Position numbers and translations under genes: made by a program. A model generated the notes under the pieces. It saw only the letters and a program-made list of their open reading frames with translations. It searched no databases and was not told where the DNA came from. This document shows, in pieces, positions 31,658 to 44,440 of a stretch of 64,000 bases of DNA. Origin of the DNA: Balanoglossus misakiensis (taxonomy: Eukaryota > Hemichordata); assembly GCA_040954595.2 (NCBI GenBank), contig CM082593.2:11160001-11224000 (forward strand), given 5' to 3'. Every line of letters starts with the position of its first letter. The stretch's first letter is position 1.

Positions 31658-32486
31658 AGGGACTGTTCAGTTTTGGTGGAGGGGGGGGGGCAAAAATTTG
31701 TGTCATTGGTTTTCAAAATCAGGCCGACACCCCCTTCAACCAGGACCAAAAAAATGATGACCCCCCCCCCCCCCCTTTGACAGGACCAAAATATGATGAC
31801 CCTCCTCCCACCCCGAAAACATTTGCCATCCTTATCTTATGTACACTGACTGTATGCAATAAAGGTAAAGGGTCTCCTCACACCTCAATTCTAAATTTCT
31901 TAAAGAAATTTATAATTTGAAGTGTATAATTATATAGCGTTGCAATAAAGAAGGTCTATGGATAAATTAAAAGGACACGTTAATACAATAGTTGGTAGAA
32001 TTGGTAAAACAAGAAAAGTGGAAGGGGTGGGTGTACGTAGGACAATTTTGTAAAATACAATTAATGCATTTTAATGAACTCAAAGGCAAATTAACTTAAT
32101 GTTGGGGAGGACAAATTTCACTTTTGCCACTCAAAGTTAACATCAGTGGGGGTGGGATGCCAAGTATTCTGCCCTGGTACACTATATGTGGCGAAGAAAT
32201 AAGGGGATGGGTGTGGGAGGGGATGTCCCCCTTCCACATAAGAAAACTTTGTAAAATATGTAGCTCAAAGTTGCATTTTAATGAAGTCAAAAGCAAATTA
32301 TCTCAATGTTTGAAAGGACCAATTTTACTGTTGCTACTCCACTCAAAGTTAGCATCGGTGGGTACATGTATATGACCTCCCCCTAAACGTTTGAAAAAAA
32401 GATGACTCCCTCTTTTGGATTTCAAAATTTAAGTGACCCCCTGGATTTTGCCAGCCTCCCCCCACCGTAAAAACTGAATGGTCCCT
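31658..32486. mobile_element. 829-bp MITE-like insertion specific to the left arm
   Basis: Ends are AGGGACTGTTCAGTTTT and AAAACTGAATGGTCCCT (inverted, one mismatch). The right arm (about 55,985) has the uninterrupted TTAGTAGcgctatttt-type sequence. Inside are G-runs and a direct repeat of about 200 bp (AACTCAAAGGCAAATTA and AAGTCAAAAGCAAATTA blocks). No transposase. Confidence 0.75.
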
Positions 32487-34979
32487 AAGCGCTATTTTGT
32501 CAGTGAAATGGCTCCAATGTTATCCCTCCAACTATAGTTGAAACGGAGTTAAATATGTACAGCTTGAAATCATAAAATGTTGCAAAATTGAACCAAGAGT
32601 TTGGTCAATGATCAAGTTCTTACAGCTATTACTAGAACCATACAGTCTCAGCGAACAAGAGACATTGGTCCGATTTGCAAGCCGAGTTGGAACTGACTTT
32701 GCCTGCACACAGATGTGCCAATTTCAGCGAATCTTATCGTATTTAAAAATGAATATGGAGAATTGTTATCTGTGTTCCTATTGCTAGCCTACATACCGGT
32801 ACATGTAGCTGTTGTCATTCTAGTGTTTTTTTCTGTATACCAAAATTGCCACACTGTTTGGGATACTTTTATCAAATGTTATGTGATACTATATCAGCCT
32901 GTTTTGGGGATCTTGACAATGACATATATTAGACTTTTCATACACAGCATGAGGTAGAATTTCAGAAACGATTAGGTAATAAGACTGCATATCTCATAGG
33001 AAATAATCACTTTAGAAGTATTACGATAAAAAAAATCATTTCACTCTTATTGGGAGCATACATTTGTAAAACATACATACAGACATGAATACAGACATAG
33101 AGAGATCAAGGTGTATACGATTTTCAGTGGGGGAGGGGGTCCTCCTTAATTGCAAACAACTATGTAATGGTAATTTCCCTTTTATAATAACAATTTTTGA
33201 GGTATAAGGAAAAAATATCAAACAAAATAAACAAAAAAACTAATTCAGCTATGATTTGATTCAATTATCATTCTAAAGAAGCACATATCATTAACTCACA
33301 ACTAAACTTTTAAAGTGATCAACCATGCACTTTCTGAGAATTTTTTTTATGCCCCCAAAATACAATTTTTTCATTTTCAGAACATTTATGATATATCACA
33401 GTAAAAAAATCCCCTGGAAACTGCAAAACAAAAAATTGCAAAGCAATCAAACAAAAATGGCAAAAACTGTCAACAAAAACTATATTGACACTTCCATCAT
33501 AGGATTTGTTAAAATGTCGTGATAACACACCTAGGAACCTGCAAACCAAATTTCAAAGAACTGTGAGTAGAGGTTTTTGAGTATTTGACCAAAATCACCC
33601 CAAAAATATACTTCAAACCAGATATTAACTGAATATGCTCACGTGCAGTACTGTGATTGGTTGACAGAATAACAAGATTAGAAAAACCAGTGTTAAACCA
33701 ATTTGGTTTATAGTGTATATGGTGTAAGGGTTGTGTGTTGCACCATTGTGAAATGTAAACATGTTTGTGGAATTGTTGCCTTGTCAATTTTTGTGAGGGG
33801 TTATGAGTCATGTACCCCATCCTGAACTGCATAAAAAGATAAGTCTATGGAATTCTAAAACTCGTTGATCAAAAATGGCAAGAAATATACCAAAAAGTAT
33901 GAATATTTCACCAGATTTCAACAAATCTGATTTCTGTTCATGCCTAAGAACCTCTTTAACAAGTTTCAATAAGGAAGACATTTTGGCAAACAACAGGTAA
34001 TTCAGACAAATCTGACTGATATCACATATATGATTTCCCATTCAAAGTTTCCAATCAATTGGACTTGTGGTTTTACTGAAGACTATTTGGCCAAACCCTG
34101 CAGAATTCCCAAAAAATACAATTATGCAAATTTCTTTACAATTTGATCATATTTGACTGAGATCACCCCTAGAAACCCAAATACAAAGTATCAAAACAAT
34201 TGCACTTACAGTTTCACGGGATTTGATTTTTTGACAAAAACAGGAAATATTGCCCAAAAATGCATTTTTGCAAATTTCACCACCGTTTGCACAAATGTGA
34301 TTCAGGTAAGCCCTATGAACCTCCATACCAAGTTTCCAATCAATGTAATTTCAGAGAAGAATTTTTTTTAACAAAACTGCAGAAAATTCCCCCAAAAATT
34401 CATAAAAAATAGCAAACGCCAGATACTGTCTCCACCTGAACAAAATCATACGAGGTCTTCCCATAGTACTTGCACACCAATGCACGCCAATTTTTAACTG
34501 AATCTGATCCGCTGTTATTAAGTTTTTCAATTTTGACTACTTGAACATTTTTCCAGTTAATACCAGTATGCATTTTTTCGCAATAACAATTTATATGTAC
34601 ACACTAAATATCAGTAGTTTCAAGTTTTTGATGTTGATGGACATACACATACATACATCAATACATTTAGACGAAACTGATCCATTCGCAAAATACATAA
34701 TTCTGTATGAGGCACACATACAGACATACATAGACGACGGACACCAACTTATGCTATAAGCTGACATTGATATACATGTTAGCCAAAAACCAAAATCAAC
34801 CTCAAAATAGACATTAAAATATATTGCACCACCATGAGAAGACAAATTCATTTTTCGACAAATTTTCTGGGGCGTCATTGATATACCAAGCATATTGTCA
34901 AAGTACGTAGTCTCTGTGATAAGATTCCATACACACAAAATGGTAACCTTGGAAGTCCAGCTGACGTAGTTATGCAATG

Positions 34980-35730
34980 GCGTCTCGTGTATTCCGTCAC
35001 CAAAAAATCATCGTAAAATTGATAGTCGGGGTCACAATTCAAGACGACTTTCTCTAAATTCTTTATGAATGGATTAAATCGAAATCGAAATGTTGACGTA
35101 TGACGTACGGAATGAGATCTGAACAGACATTCAATGTTATCATTCTCGCTCGATCACATATTGGGTAAGCCATCTAGCAATCGCTATATAGTATTGGCGA
35201 TAACAGACTGTCTATAAACTCACAAAACGGATTTTACTGTTGAGTGTGATCAACCGCCACGTTATTTTTCTCTGAACAATAGACAAATAGAAAGCCTGGT
35301 GACATTTTGAGATTGACTGCGTGAGGACCACAATATGCGTGAATCATTTACGGTTTGTCTTGATGAATGGGTCACGTCATAGTCATAACGCGGATTCGGC
35401 TGCACGCCAACTATCCGCCATATTGTCTCCACTAACTTACTCGTAAGTAGTTTCAAACTTCATTTGAAAAGAGTATTCGTCTGACGGTCCTGTAGATTAA
35501 CAATTTACGCTCTATGAAGCAACTAAACAACGTTAGCTTCCTTGTGGATTCACGTAGGGAAGTTATTCGTAACGACGGGTACAGCATCTGAGCATGGACA
35601 GAACCACGGCAATATCGCCAGGAATGTCTCATTTCACAGCGCCCTCAAACTGTCGATCTCCTCAAACTATCGTTTCCACTGGTCATATATGCGGCATTAA
35701 CGAAAGCTCACATAGACAATCATGTAATAG
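34980..35730. other. CpG-containing unique stretch in the left arm, promoter-like
   Basis: More CpG and less AT than the neighbours. Minus-strand ACAATATGGCGGATAG near 35,416 is a YY1-like motif, with a TTACGAG/TAAGTTAG donor-like site next to it. No supported coding frame. Confidence 0.25.
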
Positions 35731-38700
35731 AAAAATTAAAACTTAAATAACTTCATTAATATCAAAGCCACACGCACCAAAACCTTTTCAGTTCTTGCCA
35801 TATGATATCTGAACCTGTGTACTAAATTTGGTTGAAATCGGTTCAGCGGTTCTTTAGATATCGGGTATACAGACAGACACACACACACATACATACATAC
35901 ACACACACACACACAGACATCGCTAAACCATAAGCTCACGTGATTTTCACGTGAGCTAAAAATGAAAAAAAAGCCATGAGGTCTCAAAATGAATACACAC
36001 CAATTTCTAAAGCAATTTGACCAATTTCCACCAATTTCACATTGGTCCCAGTGGTAGATAGACATATACGAAATGGGAACCAAAGAATAAAACACATTTC
36101 AAAGATTTAACACATCTTTTTCCTCAAGAGTGTTTTTCAAATCTTCTCCACATCCTTCAAAATCGCCACCATAAAGCCATATTACTTGTAGTGCTTATGT
36201 TTGTCATATCTAGGTGATGCATACCACTATAGATGTGTACCCTTTGTATAGAGGCAGATTAAACAGGTGTGGTACCTGTTAAATATCTGACTTCTTTAAA
36301 TTACAGCCACAATCGTCAGTCAACAAGATGTTCATGTAGATGTATACCTAGCAGTAAGCTTATTTAGATTGACAAATCTTAGATGAAAATAATGAAAAAG
36401 TGGCACAACCCTTAGGGCTTTAACTAGCAGCTTTATGCCAGATGAGTTCGAGTCTAACGATGTAATGTTGACATTAAGGTTTCATTGAAATAACTTGGGA
36501 ACCTCTCTACTATTTGAAGCACCAAAGCTGTGAAAAACTTCCTTCTTTCCCTGAGTTTTTTATGAATATGTTCTAATCTGGGACAACAATTTGTTGCCAA
36601 GTGTCTTGACCCCTTTACCAAATGTCAGGGACCGGATTTTTTTCAGCAAAATTTCAAATAACCTTGGCTGATTTTTTACCTACTTTCACATATTGGGTAG
36701 CATGAAACAAAGTATGGCTTCCAGAAGGGTTATAGATACAGTGTTTTGTAATAACAAGAATTAACATGAAACTATAATTTCATGGTTAATTTAGGACCGC
36801 CTTAATCTATGGTAATGTCATTAAATATTTGCATATCTAATTGTAGGCTATCCAGTGGAGGGAGAAACCTAAACATGGACAACATTGGGGTCAAAATTGT
36901 TTGACAGAACTTTGGGTGACTTTGGGTAAACCTTGACCAACATTACTATATCTTGGCATCCAGAGCAGATGCAACCTTGACACTTGGAGTGATGGAAATG
37001 CATAATGGAGTATTATGTCTCAGCTAGTCACAGTGCTTTTGCTGTGTTTTATGTCTTTTATTCAGCCAAATTAGATGTTTTTTATTACACATTGGCTGTG
37101 TTTGCCAGTACTTTTTAGCTGGTCACACTGCCTTAAGACAATGTATTCTCAAAATACCATGCAATCATTATGAAGCATATACAGCAGACAAAGTTATGGT
37201 ATGACTGAACTTGCCCTTCTTTGTGACTAAAGCATGACCGGCCTGTCTTAGGTGGCCCCTACCTAGGGGCTTTACCCGTCATTGGCTCACAGTCTGAGAA
37301 ATCAGCTCTGCAGGGAAGTTAACGATGTAACCCACCATTAAAGCTTGGATTTCCGCTTTTTGTATCTGATGCCTGGCTGAGGCCTTCTTAGGATCTACCC
37401 AACGCTGAGTAGGCTATCCCGTCATTGGCACACAGTCTCAGGGAGGGAGTCCAAAGTTCAGTATACCAGCAAAGCCTTTATATTGTCCATTCTTTTTAAG
37501 AGAAGGCTGGCTGCTGTAGAAAAATGTTGATCTCAAATGTATCATGTCCAAAAAAAGGCAGACTTCCAGCCCTATTGGTTAGGCTGGCATTAGGTATGTA
37601 CATAATTAATGAGGCAAGACATAATATTCCATTACATAGTTCCATAACTCCAAGTGTCAAGGATGTATCTGTGCCGGATGCCAAGATATAGGAATGTAGG
37701 TCAAAGTTTACCCAAGATCACCCAAAAGTTTGTCAAAAGATTTTGACCCCAGAGTTGTCCATGTCCAGGTTACCACATCCACTAGAATAAGATATGCACA
37801 TATTTAATGAGGTTACCATAGCTCAAGGGGGTCTTTAATTAACCATCAACATTTAGTTTCATGTTAATGCATGTTAATATAATACACTGTATCTATAACC
37901 CTACTGGTAAGCCTAGAATTAGGTACATGCGAAAGTTTTTGACAAGATAGATAAGTTGTAAAATATGTACATGAACCTGACAATTGACTTAAAATAACAT
38001 AAGGCAGACTTGATACTTATCGGAGATAGATACTAATAACAACAGTGATGTTAATTACACCGGGAATGTTTGTCTTATTATAGCTACATGTAAAAGACTG
38101 CTTGAGGTAATGTAATTAAAGTGACCACTTGCGATTCACCTTCAAAGTGCTATGCAAGTCTACGGTACATTGTTTTTCCAATGATTGGACAAAGGATATT
38201 CATAATGTGTAATTAAGGCTGGATAGCATTTTCAATGTAATAAGCCCTGCCTTCACTATAATCTTACGCCAAATCAACATTGTTCAATTTATGTTAATAA
38301 TTTCACTAAGGGATACTTGTTACATCAAATTTCCCAGCAAGGGGTGTCAGATTATTGGGCAAGTGGCATGCATGACACTAGACGATACTTTTGGAAGCAA
38401 AGCGGACAGAACACGGCTGGATATAGACTAGGTAATTCTGAATGTGACCATGAACTGTACCACAGACTCTGTATTGTATGTTTCTGAAGAATCCCATTTA
38501 ACCCAGACATCAACATACTTCAACCTTGTAAGAAGTAGAACATACATGATTTACTAGTAAATATTTGCTAGCTTATTACACACTTTGGATTACACAAAAA
38601 TAGGTGTGTACACCGCTGTGACATTGCCAAGCAGATATGACCTACCAGGTAACCTAATACAATTTCACAGGAATCGGAGTATTTTCAGTGAAAACAACAT

Positions 38701-41204
38701 TTCTTCAACAATGACAAAAACTGCCTCAACCACAAAAATTCAGATATCAACAAATCCAACAATATCTCACTTCAATCACCACAAGGAACATGCCTACCAA
38801 AATTGAAAGCAATTTGACATGCGGTTTCAAAGAATACAAATTGCAAAAATTGCCTCAAGACCACAAATATGCAAATTTCACCAAAATGATATACAACATT
38901 ACTTGGGTTACCTCATGGAACAAGCAAACCAAAATTTAAATGCAACCTGACCTGACATGGAGTTTCAGAGAAAATGATTTTTGACCAAAAATGACAAAAT
39001 TATATTTCCCAAAAATTACAAATTTTGCCACAATTTAAACAATACTAACAAAGATTACCTATAGGAAATAGCATACTAAATTCTAGATACAATTCACGAT
39101 ATTAGCTGAAAGTATATCAGGCGTGACATAAGCTACATGCATACAAATGTTCAAAGCAATCTGACCAGTTGTTGAGTTTCTGAGTTTTGATCAATTTCAC
39201 ATTGCTCCAGGTAATTAGCATATTTCATTTGAACAGGCGTGCCTGCATCTAAAAACCCAATATCAAGACTTACCACACAGACTCTGTATTGTATGTTTCT
39301 GGAGTAATCAAATAAAACCAATCATGAAAATACTTCAACCTTCTTAATATGAACAAAAGCCTATTTACAGGCTGGCCTACATCTACACACCAAATATCAA
39401 GGGGATACGCGAAGGGGTTTTCAAGTTTTTGATGTGGACAGACATACATACATCCATACATACTACATACACACATACAGAGGCAACTGACTGGTCAGAA
39501 GGCATGAGCAAAAATGCAGGAAATCAATGTTGTGACACTGGTAGTAGGCCTTAATGTATACAATATCAAGACAGTTTATTTAACATGAAGTTTGATATGT
39601 TCATAATCATTCAGAGCTAAGCATATTTTGAAATTGTAAAATTAATATCAATCACATGAAAACTGACAGCATGCTTTCATTTGGGAATTTAGGTATTGTA
39701 ATTAACACTAACAGTCATGAAACTATTGAATCGTCAATAAAATCATACAGTAGAAATTAATGGGTTTTCTATTTATATGCGATGTGAAAATGCAACTTGT
39801 GGTCCTTCGGCCAGTAAGAGGCATCAGATAATATTGTAAGACCCAGTTGCCCAATTGATTAGACCTACATGTATGCGCTGTGTGAAGCGCAAGTTATGGC
39901 AACTGAATTCACAGGACACTGAAGAAAGTGGAATCACTCAAGGTACATATGTATACATGTAGGCTAACAATCACAACACAGAGAATAGTTCTCCATATTC
40001 ATTTTTAATACGATAAGATTCACTGAATTGGCGCATCCATGGGCAGGCAAGGTTAGTTCCAACTCAGTTTGCAAATCAGGCCCATGTATCTTGTTCCCTG
40101 AGACTGTCTGCTTCTAATAATAGCTGTAAGAACATAATCGTTGACCGAATGGTTGGTTCAATTTTGCGACATTTTATGATTTCAAGCTGTGCAATATTTG
40201 CAACTCAGTTTCAACTTTGGTTGGAGGGATGATGATGAAGCAATTTCACTGACAAAATAGCACTACTAACTGACGTCAATATTTGTTCAAAGTTAAATGC
40301 ATTGCCATCAGAAAAATGTATACGAAAAGTTTCGTATGTGAATAATAACACTTTTTCGCATAACTGCAAACCCTGTCACAGTTGTGAAATTCTAAGAAAA
40401 TTCATTCATTAGGTAGAATTCGTGCTTTATGAATTCTTAAACAAACTTAGTCATGAAACCTAAATGGTTACCTTACACATGTGGAGGCTCGACTTCTGTG
40501 ATATGATAGTCTTTAATTAATGTGTATGTGATTCCATACAAATCCATATGATTACCTGAACATACAAAATAAATTAAAAATAAATACATAAATTAAAAAT
40601 AAATAAGTATCTCATACATATGCATACGTGCTTGTGAGAAATATATCATATATCTAAATAAACCTGTCATTTATTGACCTCATTTTCCCAGTAAACCAAA
40701 GGACTAAATTGCACTTTAATATTACAGCTTCATTTCAATGCAACAGGTACACTACATCATAAGGGAACAAATATGCCAGCTCAACATTTATATAAACAGT
40801 GTCAAAATATAAGTGGCTACAAAAGCTTGTGTCCCTTCAATCCATTCTCCCACTCAGGTCAAACGTGTTACATATTAAAATTGCAATGTGCATAATATAC
40901 AATTAGTCTTTTGTAAATTCAGACTGAGAAAATATGACTGATAAACATTATCTGGCACATGTTGGTGAATGGCTGGCGTTGATGTTGTGGGTTGAAATCC
41001 GAACTATGATTATCGCGGGTACAAATCACATTTATTTTCTCAGAGACAACACGTTTGCAACTTCGGGACAGAAAGGTGAAAACGAACGTCATTAGTTCTT
41101 GGGAAAAAACTCTGAAATCAATTTCGGTGAGGTCAAATGTGTTCCAAAGGCAAACCGTTTCTGGTAAACAAATCAATGGCAAATAGTTACTTCGGCGACT
41201 TACC

Positions 41205-41400
41205 AATCAATCAACATGGCTGCCAAATCGTTGGATATCCCGGTTTCATCTCGCGATCATTCTATCTTCCGATATGGCGTTGCTTGGTTAAATTCGTCTC
41301 TTCTTTGCCGACATAGTCGGGCGACAGCGGTCCAGAAGCATATACAGCGACGCCATCTTGTTTACAATGTGAAGTATCAACTGCGCATGCTCAATGGTTG
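41205..41400. promoter_or_regulatory. Promoter-like block at the inner end of the left arm
   Basis: It contains AACATGGCTGCC and, opposite, CAAGATGGCGTCGC (both YY1-like), plus CTGCGCATGCTC (NRF-1-like), a combination typical of animal housekeeping promoters. A plus-strand ATG frame (MAAKSLDIPVSSRDHSIFRY) runs 62 codons; the mirrored copy at 47,690-47,885 keeps the frame but has a stop at codon 4. Minus-strand GATTG/GTAAGT is a possible first-exon donor. Confidence 0.35.
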
Positions 41401-41867
41401 TTGATTGGAAAGTGGGCAGAGCCTGCAAGATCCAGGGTTCGCTTGACCGGCCAAACGCGGTTATTCTCCCTGGACCAAATCATTTAAGCGTCAGGCGTAA
41501 TACATCACATAATTGACTGGAAAACTAAACAGTCTTCCACCTATATATCAACACAGTTTATTAAACCAGCACCCGCGCAAATATTTACAAGTATATGATT
41601 AAAATTGATCAAATCATTAATCGCACGGTTACAGCTGTCATAGTTTCTAATAATATTATTCACTGGTAGCGCTGACATACCATGTTGAAACTTGTCGCGG
41701 AAAACAAGATAATTGATCTTACGGTGTCATTTGTTTTTAAAAAGTGCTTAATAACTATTGATCCCATTGATATATTTTTCCATATTTATATATTTTTCGC
41801 AAAGTTTGACTGCTTGGGCTACTAATAGCATGGTGATCACAATGGATTTACCACCTCCCAGCTGCGT

Positions 41868-41875
41868 TATAAAAG
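41868..41875 (+). promoter_or_regulatory. TATA box of the pentraxin-like gene
   Basis: TATAAAAG lies 52 bp upstream of the signal-peptide ATG at 41,927, leaving room for a short 5-prime leader starting about 41,898. Confidence 0.6.
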
Positions 41876-41926
41876 AATGCCTATTCTGTGGACACTAGCC
41901 TCATCGAAGACCGAACGTGTTCATCG

Positions 41927-42025
41927 ATGTTTCCATTCATGACGAACTCCAATGCAGGCGTCGCAGTCATTCTGGCTTTCACGCTGTGGGCACCTCTGGT
42001 GACAGCAATTCCCAACAAGTTGCGG
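41927..42025 (+). CDS. Signal-peptide exon of a secreted pentraxin-like gene
   Basis: 33 codons from ATG to a CGG/GTAAGT donor in phase 0. The peptide MFPFMTNSNAGVAVILAFTL continues WAPLVTAIPNKLR: a polar start, a hydrophobic core of about 14 residues and an A-x-A-like cleavage region, the form of a signal peptide. With the TATA box this is a convincing first coding exon. Confidence 0.7.
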
Positions 42026-42252
42026 GTAAGTAATCACACAACCTATATGAGTGAAAGTTTCTTGTCATTTTCGCAACGTCAAGGTTGATATTCTCTTCTT
42101 GGATCCAAAATGTGTGACACAACAAATGAATCTGCGTGGCAGGGTCGGCTGTGTCTTTTGCTTCGAGGCATAGTCGTCAGACACACATCCCTAACACGCG
42201 AAGCCAGCTTATCCTTTGATCAAATGGCAGCGCTATTCTAAATATTTTACAG

Positions 42253-42325
42253 CATGCCCTAAAGGACAAACACGTGCCGCTGGAAGAGGCCAAAACTCAG
42301 CAGAGACGGCAAGATGTTAATGGAG
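42253..42325 (+). CDS. Second exon of the pentraxin-like gene
   Basis: A pyrimidine-rich ATTTTACAG acceptor opens 73 nt in phase 0, matching the first exon, and ends at GGAG/GTGAGC. The peptide HALKDKHVPLEEAKTQQRRQ continues DVNG, a charged, helical-looking linker. Confidence 0.6.
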
Positions 42326-42544
42326 GTGAGCCCCAACAATAAATTAATATTGTTCCTTTTATTTAGAAAACGCCGCATAATTAGCCAACCAATCATGGTT
42401 ATGAGAAACCTCCAAAATACAATGTATCGATATTTACTGCATCTGTTCATACTTCGCCCGCGCTTTAAAAACCCTATAGCTGCTAAAATTGGCATATTTT
42501 TTTCCAGAGTAAAATACTTCATATGTATATTCCCTATTCCCTAA

Positions 42545-42844
42545 AATCTTCACCCGTGACCATTAAGCCATATTACTTGCATTTGCATTGGTTTGTCATC
42601 ACTTGGCGTCGCATTTCACGATAGCTGCTTAGCTGCTATTGTTTGTATGAAGGCTGATTAAATCGGTGAGGCACCGTTTTAATACATATCATGTTCCAAT
42701 TGCAACATGCAGTCACAATCGGGCATCGATAAGATGTTTATGTATACCTATCAGTAAGCTTATTTTGATGAACCAATTTAAGTTGGAAAATAAAATCATG
42801 AAAATAATGCAAAAAGTGGCAGCTTTGGAGGCTTTAAACTACAG
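42545..42844. repeat. Fragment of the palindrome-arm repeat inside the pentraxin-like gene
   Basis: GTATACCTATCAGTAAGCTTATTTTGAT, GAAAATAATGCAAAAAGTGGCAG and GGCTTTAAACTACAG blocks match 36,150-36,430 (direct) and 54,360-54,560 (inverted). It ends directly against the pentraxin C-terminal exon. Confidence 0.7.
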
Positions 42845-42867
42845 TTCTCCCAAATTGTCTTGACTAA

Positions 42868-43018
42868 ATGACATACATGTGGTCAAAAGTTCTGACTGCA
42901 GAAGAGGTTGCAGCTGTGGCGGGGGACTGTTCAATTGGAGGAAATATATTTACATGGAATACAGACAATATTGAAATGGCAGCAGAAATAGTTCCTACTG
43001 AAAAGAATGCTATCTGCA
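42868..43018 (+). pseudogene. Pentraxin C-terminal exon, 5-prime end broken
   Basis: The frame reads MWSKVLTAEEVAAVAGDCSI then GGNIFTWNT, the W-s-x-V-L-t-x-E-E-V ... C-s ... G-N-x-x-x-W pattern at the end of pentraxin domains, and closes at a GTGAGT donor in phase 1. Upstream in the expected phase there is a TAA at 42,865, and a better match to the family continues in a shifted frame (KLS-stop-LNDI). Repeat sequence abuts this point. The N-terminal two thirds of a pentraxin domain are not seen between 42,325 and 42,845, so this copy is probably inactive. Confidence 0.6.
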
Positions 43019-43218
43019 GTGAGTATCACAACTTTAAAATGAAAGATTTTGCAAATTAAAAAAAAATATTGAGTGTTTTGACATGCGTCAGTGGTCAGTA
43101 ACACACAAGCTGCATGATAAGAGGGTCACGAGAAATTGTAAGCCGCAATGTATAATGGATTAACTCCATGACCTATGCGACCTACGAACTGTGACGTACA
43201 GAATTTATTTCTACGTGT

Positions 43219-43253
43219 AATGCGGTCTGCGGCAGTGCGCCACAGACCGCATT
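43219..43253. repeat. 14-bp hairpin
   Basis: AATGCGGTCTG-c-GGC / GCC-a-CAGACCGCATT around AGTGC, a GC-rich hairpin in AT-rich DNA with one mismatch. Confidence 0.9.
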
Positions 43254-43909
43254 GCGAGAGCAGTGAGAATTCACCACAATGCAAACTTTCTGAACGTAGG
43301 TTGATCTTCGAATGAAATATTACCTTGTCACCAGTTTTCCACATGGCTACACTGTAAAATTGGGTGACGTGTTCGTTCACAAGTGGAATAATTGTGAGTA
43401 GTAAAGCACGCGAAGTTAAGCAACGAGCACGTTTTGAAATGCGCGCAGATGATCCCAGTTTAGCAAATTCAGGCCATTGCGTGCATGCAAAAAAAATAAT
43501 ACTGTACCGGGGGTGAGCCTACTTTCTTTCCATACAGATACACGTATATGTTGGTTAAGGTATGTGACAAACAGTTTTCATGTAACAGCCAGTGATGCTG
43601 ACCATAAAACCAGCGCAGCTGATGCTTTCATCTACAATTTGCAACATGGACGTTTGTGTCTCTGCATGTGTCGTGCATGTTACTGCTGAACAAAAAAGAT
43701 ATGCGGGCACCACAGGCTGGCGAAAGCGGTGCTCACGTGCTCTGCAAGCTGATGTTGTCACTAAATTGGCAAAGTATTGTACACATGGAGGAGTTTCTTG
43801 AGCTGTCTGCTGTATAAATGTCGGTTGTGAGTACATTATTTTTTATTTTATTTTAATAATTTTCAAAGCCCCTATGATTGAAGCATATTATTACGACTCA
43901 TCCGTTCAT

Positions 43910-43975
43910 CATTCATTCATTCATTCATTCATTCATTCATTCATTCATTCATTCATTCATTCATTCATTCAGTCA
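43910..43975 (+). repeat. (CATT)n microsatellite
   Basis: About 15 CATT units inside an intron-like stretch before the last pentraxin-like exon. Confidence 0.95.
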
Positions 43976-44059
43976 GTCACTGTACCAATTGAAGACGCCC
44001 TTGTATAGGAGAATTTAGCTATGTACTGACTGTCTTTTCATTTTTTCTTCATCCTATAG

Positions 44060-44103
44060 AATCTACCGACCTGGTCGCTGTCAATAACAATTCAACTCCT
44101 TAA
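44060..44103 (+). CDS. Last exon of the pentraxin-like gene
   Basis: A TTTTTTCTTCATCCTATAG acceptor, then an exon whose phase fits the 43,018 donor: it reads KSTDLVAVNNNSTP and stops at TAA. AATAAA words follow at about 44,373 and 44,412. The short Ser/Asn-rich tail is not a recognised domain. Confidence 0.5.
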
Positions 44104-44349
44104 ACATCCTGTGTGTGTGAAGTCTATGAACACTGGCCATGCATTTCAATTCAAGGACAAAATGAATGCGCAATATTTCGTTTTATCGAGAGTAATGTGC
44201 AGTGATTAAATTTGCTAGGGCTCTCTTAGCAGATTTGGAGTTAGTCATTTTGGTAGAAACTTTTCGAGATGGGAAATCTTTGGTCATCTAACCAAGTTAT
44301 TTGTATTTTTGTTATATAAGACAGAGTCATTTCTATATCATAGATGCAA

Positions 44350-44440
44350 GTTTAATTTATAACATGAATTTGAATAAAATATTTTTTTTTAAATATCACC
44401 ACATGAATTTGAATAAAATATTTTTTTTTAAATATCACCA
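44350..44440 (+). repeat. 39-bp direct tandem repeat, two units
   Basis: ATGAATTTGAATAAAATATT followed by T-run and AAATATCACCAC occurs twice in a row. Confidence 0.9.

Larger units (their letters stand above)
30200..41400. repeat. Left arm of giant imperfect palindrome
   Basis: Reverse-complement matches to 47,690-57,850 occur in collinear mirror order: 30,239-30,332 with 57,752-57,841; 31,320-31,500 with 56,160-56,345; 32,490-32,760 with 55,730-55,990; 37,250-37,740 with 53,160-53,620; 38,260-38,420 with 52,420-52,590; 40,000-40,480 with 48,410-48,860; 41,216-41,400 with 47,690-47,885. Similarity varies from fair to high. The arm contains no complete gene. From 34,980 to 35,730 there is a less AT-rich stretch lacking an obvious partner. 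Confidence 0.85.
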
